The notes below the pieces were generated by a model that saw nothing but the letters and a program-made list of their open reading frames with translations, did not search any database and had not been told where the DNA came from. DNA of 64,000 bases from AWTP1-13 sp033764875 (GTDB lineage Bacteria > Pseudomonadota > Alphaproteobacteria > Rhizobiales > Hyphomicrobiaceae), in NCBI GenBank assembly GCA_033764875.1, contig JANRIO010000009.1, forward strand, positions 62,001-126,000. The letters are read 5' to 3'. Positions within the stretch are counted from its first letter, which is position 1; the number at the start of each line of letters is the position of its first letter. The translations under genes were made by a program, and so were the position numbers. Of this stretch, positions 60,629 through 64,000 are shown in pieces.

Positions 60629-61537
60629 TTACGCGCTGAGGGTGCCCGTCATCTTGGCCGCGCGCTCGAGCGCGGTCGCCTGCGGCTCCCGGCGTGCCGG
60701 ATCGTCGCGTGCCGGCTCCTTCCACCGATGCTCGCGACGGATGCGGTTCACGAACTCGATCGTACGGTTGCCGACCATGTGGCGCTGCTGGTCGCTGGTG
60801 ATGATGTGGTAGCAGTCGTCGAGCACCACCGTGTCCACGATCCCGCCCAGCCGGCGCATGAGGAAGAGCACGTTGTCGAGATCGGCATAGTCGTCCTCGC
60901 GCGAGTGCACGATCAGCACCGGTTGCGTCACCTCGCCCAGGCGCTTGGTGACCGCCTGCATCAGCCATCTGTGCTCGAGCACCGCCCCGCCCGGCGTCAC
61001 CGGCTGCCCGCAGAGGGCGTTGTCGCCGCTGGCGAAGGCCTCGGCGATGCGCGCCCGCACCTGCGCCGACTTGACCCCGTGCGGCGGCAGGTCGGGAAAG
61101 TCGATCAGGTTGGCGAACCACTTCTGCGTCACCAGCCGGAACAGCCGCGCGTACCAGGGCACCACCCAGCCGTTGAGCCAGAGCGTCGGCGCGAAGGCCA
61201 CCGCGCCCTGCACGTCCCGCGGCCGCTTGGCGGCGAGCCACAGGCTGAGCAGCGCCCCCGTCGACAGTCCTCCGACCACGACGAAGTCGCAGGTCTCACG
61301 CAGCTCATCGAGCGCCGCCTCGGCCGTGGCCGCCCAATCCTGCCAGGTGTAGGCCTTGAGATCGTCGACCGAGCCGCAGTGCCCCGCAAGCTGCGGGCAC
61401 GACACCGTATAGCCCGCGCTTGCCAGCGCCTCGGCGAACGGCCGCATCTCGACCGGCGTGCCGGCGAGCCCATGCAGCAGCAGAAATCCAAGTCGTCCCC
61501 GTCCAAGACGGAACGAGTAGCTACGCACGGACGCCAC
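60629..61537 (-). CDS. Alpha/beta hydrolase (carboxylesterase/monoacylglycerol lipase-like)
   Basis: 302 residues starting at a GTG (61537) behind GGGGGC. The oxyanion region is LGFLLLHGLAGTPVEMRPFA, the nucleophile elbow VVGGLSTGALLSLW (Ser in G-L-S-T-G), the acid in LIVHSREDDYADLD and the histidine in DDCYHIITSD. The pattern fits Est30-like carboxylesterases and monoglyceride lipases. The last 45 residues are a charged extension. It is on the strand opposite to the sensor kinase. Substrate unknown. Confidence 0.85.
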   Translation of the reverse strand: MASVRSYSFRLGRGRLGFLLLHGLAGTPVEMRPFAEALASAGYTVSCPQLAGHCGSVDDLKAYTWQDWAATAEAALDELRETCDFVVVGGLSTGALLSLWLAAKRPRDVQGAVAFAPTLWLNGWVVPWYARLFRLVTQKWFANLIDFPDLPPHGVKSAQVRARIAEAFASGDNALCGQPVTPGGAVLEHRWLMQAVTKRLGEVTQPVLIVHSREDDYADLDNVLFLMRRLGGIVDTVVLDDCYHIITSDQQRHMVGNRTIEFVNRIRREHRWKEPARDDPARREPQATALERAAKMTGTLSA

Positions 61538-61744
61538 GCCCCCTACCGGTCTTTTGAAGCTTTATGAACGATTGCAGACGGAATGGCAAATCGCTGACAA
61601 AGAAAGAAATATTGCAAACGGTACATGTTGGGCCTGCCGCCCCGCGCCGTATCCTGGACGACCGCTTTTGCTTGACAGCTGCGGAGCCTTTGCGTTGGCT
61701 GAAATACACACAAGGCGAGGTTTCGCTTGGCATTTTTGGCGACC

Positions 61745-64000
61745 ATGGTGGGTAAGCTTCGCCTCGACCGCCTGCGGCAGATCTGGGCGCGGGACGGCAT
61801 CCCGGCGCGCGTCCACTTGGCCCTGTTCGCCGCCATGTTGCTGGTGCCGGCCCTGCTTCTGTCCGGCTTCCTGATCCGGGAGGCGGCCAACGAGCGTCGC
61901 CGCGAGGCCGAGGTCCGGGTTGTCCAGCTCGCCTCCGACCTGGCCGATGACGTCTCCAAGGACCTCGAGCGCTCCTTGACCATCTTGCGCACCCTCTCGG
62001 TGTCGCAAGCCCTGGCGGAGAACGATCTCAAGGCCTTCTACGAGCTCGCCCAGGAGATGCTCGCGAGCCGAGACGAGGCGATCATCCTGGTCGATGCCGA
62101 CGGCCGTCAGATCCTGAACTCCGGCGTGCCCTGGCACATGGCCCTGTCGCCCTACAGCGACCTCGCCTCCCTGCGGCGCGCCGTCGAGACCAGGGGCCCC
62201 GTCGTCACCGACATGTTCTGGGGCCGCCTGCGCAACCGCTACGTGATCAACCTGCTGCTCCCCATCGTCGAGGCCGGCGGCGTCAAGCGCGTCCTCGCCT
62301 ACTCCATCACCCCCGACCGCATCCGACGCATGATCCAGGGGCAGAACCTGGGCCCCGATTGGTCGACCGGGGTTGCAGACCGCAACAACCGGATCATCGC
62401 CCGCTCACAGCAGCACGACCGCTATGTCGGCACGGTGCTGGGCCCGGAGCAGCTGCGTGCCGCCGCCAAGCCGCGCACGGCCCACTCGGTGACCAGCATC
62501 GACGGCCGCCCGGTCGTGCGCGCGGTTGCCTACACCCGCCTCGGCAACTGGATGGTCGGCGCCTCCGTCTCCGAGGCCTACCTCGGCCAGCTCGTCGCGC
62601 ATGCCACGCGCAATCTGGTCATCGGCACCGCGATCATCCTGGGGCTCGCGACCTCGCTGGTCTTTCTCTACGGCCGCCAGCTCACCAGCGCGCTGGGCAG
62701 CATAACCGGCGCCGTGTCGGGCGATCCCCACGTCACCATCATCAGGGAGGCGACCGCGGCCGCCCGCGCGCTCTCCGCCGCCGCAGGCGGCCTGCGCCAG
62801 TCCGAGGAGCGCTTTCGCGGCATCTACCTGAATGCCGCGACCGGCATCGCCATCCGCACGCCCGACGGCCACTTTCAGGCCTGCAACCCCGCCTACGCCA
62901 GGCTGATGGGCTACTCGGAGGACGAGTTGCTCCAGCGCCGCGTCCAGGACCTGATCCATCCCCAGGACCGCGCCGAGAACGCAAGGCTTCACGACGAGCT
63001 GCTGTCCGGGCGACGCACCTCCATCGAGATCGAGCTTCGCTACATTGGCGCCGGCGACCGCACCATCTGGGTGCACAAGCACGTCTCCGTCGTCCACGGC
63101 AACGACGGCGCCCCCCGGCACGTCATCGCCCTGGTCACCGACCGCACCGAGCGGCTGAAGTACGAGCAGGACCTGGCCATCGCCGTGGAGCGCTCCCGGA
63201 TCGCCCAGCAGTCCGCCAAGGCGGCCCTGTACGAGCTGGTGCCGCGCACCGGCCATGCCCAGTTCGACCCGGCCTTCGCCGCCGTCACGGGCTTCACCCA
63301 GGCCGAGATGACGACGCCGGCGGATGCGCGCGCGGCCCTCGTCCATCCGGAGGACGCAGCAAGCGTGCGGGCGGCGATGCACGCCGGCATCGCCAGCGGC
63401 ACCGGCTACGACATTGTCTATCGCCTGCGCCACAAGGCCGGCCACTACCTCTGGATCCACGACCGCGCCAGCCTCCTCACGGGCCCCCACGACGGCGACG
63501 CCCGCGTCATCGGCATGATGCTCGACATCAGCGAGGCGAAGGCGCGCGAGGAGCACGTCAACCTGCTCCTGCGCGAGGTCAACCATCGCTCCAAGAACAT
63601 GCTGGGCCTCGTCCTCGCCATCGCGCGCCAGACGGCTGCCGCCGACGCCAGCGCCTTTCTTGCCGACTTCACCGAGCGCATCCAGGCGCTGTCCGCCAAC
63701 CAGGACCTGCTCGTCAGCAACGACTGGAGCGGCGTTGCCATCGACGCCCTCGTCTCGGCCCAGCTCTCCCATTTCATGGACGTGCATGCGACGCGCATCA
63801 CCGCCGAGGGCCCCCGCATCCAGCTCACCCCGGCGGCCGCCCAGGTGCTCGGCATGGCGCTCCACGAGCTTGCCACCAACGCCAGCAAGTACGGCGCCCT
63901 TGCCAATGCCCAGGGCTGCATCCGCGTCGCGTGGTCGGCAGAGGACGGCGCCTTCTCGATGTCCTGGCAGGAGGAGGGCGGCCCCGAGGTTGTCCGCCCC
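61745..64000 (+). CDS. HWE-type sensor histidine kinase with dCache and PAS domains, 3' end cut
   Basis: 752 codons visible, the last few residues missing. TM1 about 23-44, a periplasmic dCache-like domain (about 45-285) with EAIILVDADGRQILNSG and ARSQQHDRYVG, TM2 about 292-312. Two PAS domains follow (about 352-480 and 495-600) and then the kinase core: His614 in REVNHRSKNMLGLV, the N-box HELATNASKYGAL, and W-x-E in SMSWQEEGGP, which classify it as HWE/HisKA_2. Such kinases are common in alphaproteobacteria, often for light, stress or chemical cues. The response regulator is not in the window. Confidence 0.92.
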   Translation, partial: MVGKLRLDRLRQIWARDGIPARVHLALFAAMLLVPALLLSGFLIREAANERRREAEVRVVQLASDLADDVSKDLERSLTILRTLSVSQALAENDLKAFYELAQEMLASRDEAIILVDADGRQILNSGVPWHMALSPYSDLASLRRAVETRGPVVTDMFWGRLRNRYVINLLLPIVEAGGVKRVLAYSITPDRIRRMIQGQNLGPDWSTGVADRNNRIIARSQQHDRYVGTVLGPEQLRAAAKPRTAHSVTSIDGRPVVRAVAYTRLGNWMVGASVSEAYLGQLVAHATRNLVIGTAIILGLATSLVFLYGRQLTSALGSITGAVSGDPHVTIIREATAAARALSAAAGGLRQSEERFRGIYLNAATGIAIRTPDGHFQACNPAYARLMGYSEDELLQRRVQDLIHPQDRAENARLHDELLSGRRTSIEIELRYIGAGDRTIWVHKHVSVVHGNDGAPRHVIALVTDRTERLKYEQDLAIAVERSRIAQQSAKAALYELVPRTGHAQFDPAFAAVTGFTQAEMTTPADARAALVHPEDAASVRAAMHAGIASGTGYDIVYRLRHKAGHYLWIHDRASLLTGPHDGDARVIGMMLDISEAKAREEHVNLLLREVNHRSKNMLGLVLAIARQTAAADASAFLADFTERIQALSANQDLLVSNDWSGVAIDALVSAQLSHFMDVHATRITAEGPRIQLTPAAAQVLGMALHELATNASKYGALANAQGCIRVAWSAEDGAFSMSWQEEGGPEVVRP

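Overview
The window is a 64 kb piece of very GC-rich chromosome from an alphaproteobacterium, most likely of the Hyphomicrobiales (Rhizobiales). The pointers are the lineage-typical small genes sufE, DUF5330 and DUF1491 next to each other, a serC-serA operon with a leader hairpin, a DUF1254/DUF1214 pair beside a class A penicillin-binding protein, FCD-type GntR regulators, and several TRAP/ABC importers for organic acids. I cannot name the genus. There are no rRNA genes, no CRISPR array, no phage genes and no recognisable insertion sequence; there is one tRNA-Arg(UCU).

Layout. 1-17 kb holds housekeeping and envelope genes: a truncated glutamate-cysteine ligase-like gene, sufE, DUF5330, a double peptidoglycan-binding protein, DUF1491, DUF1254/DUF1214, PBP1A, a TPR protein, an L,D-transpeptidase, an RND efflux pump with its lipoprotein adaptor, a metallophosphoesterase and a secreted caspase-like protein. 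17-20 kb is serC-serA. 20.9-28.4 kb is a minus-strand lipid/acyl-CoA locus: cupin, SDR, AidB-type acyl-CoA dehydrogenase and TetR in an overlapping operon behind twin palindromes, then a MaoC-FabI fusion and a class I PHA synthase homologue. 28.7-34.5 kb has a DUF4239-like membrane protein, the tRNA, a small basic protein and a five-gene, end-to-end coupled NitT/TauT-type ABC importer. 34.8-39.6 kb is a hexuronate locus (GntR regulator, uronate dehydrogenase, TRAP transporter) carrying two notable inverted repeats.

40.7-44.2 kb is the most unusual part. A Ser/Thr kinase with a duplicated C-terminal domain and a membrane c-type haem sensor (DUF3365-HAMP) lie divergently from a secreted pseudo-caspase that has Ser in place of the catalytic Cys, a proline-rich linker and a peptidoglycan-binding domain. 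I propose this as a candidate undescribed redox/envelope signalling module. 44.2-48.7 kb carries two M20 peptidases, an FMN reductase, a MarC protein and a SUKH protein.

48.7-59.3 kb is an aromatic-acid locus. paaX-paaABCDE (phenylacetyl-CoA epoxidase) is followed by a CnbZ-like deaminase on the other strand and a complete Liv-type ABC importer whose LivG has an aberrant signature motif. 59.3-64 kb ends with a frameshifted MFS transporter, an alpha/beta hydrolase and a truncated HWE-type sensor histidine kinase.

The catabolic parts fit a heterotroph that takes up small organic and aromatic acids, epoxidises phenylacetyl-CoA, oxidises hexuronates and has a second, TetR-controlled acyl-CoA/polyester branch. 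All functions are assigned by reading motifs from the sequence; no database search was run.
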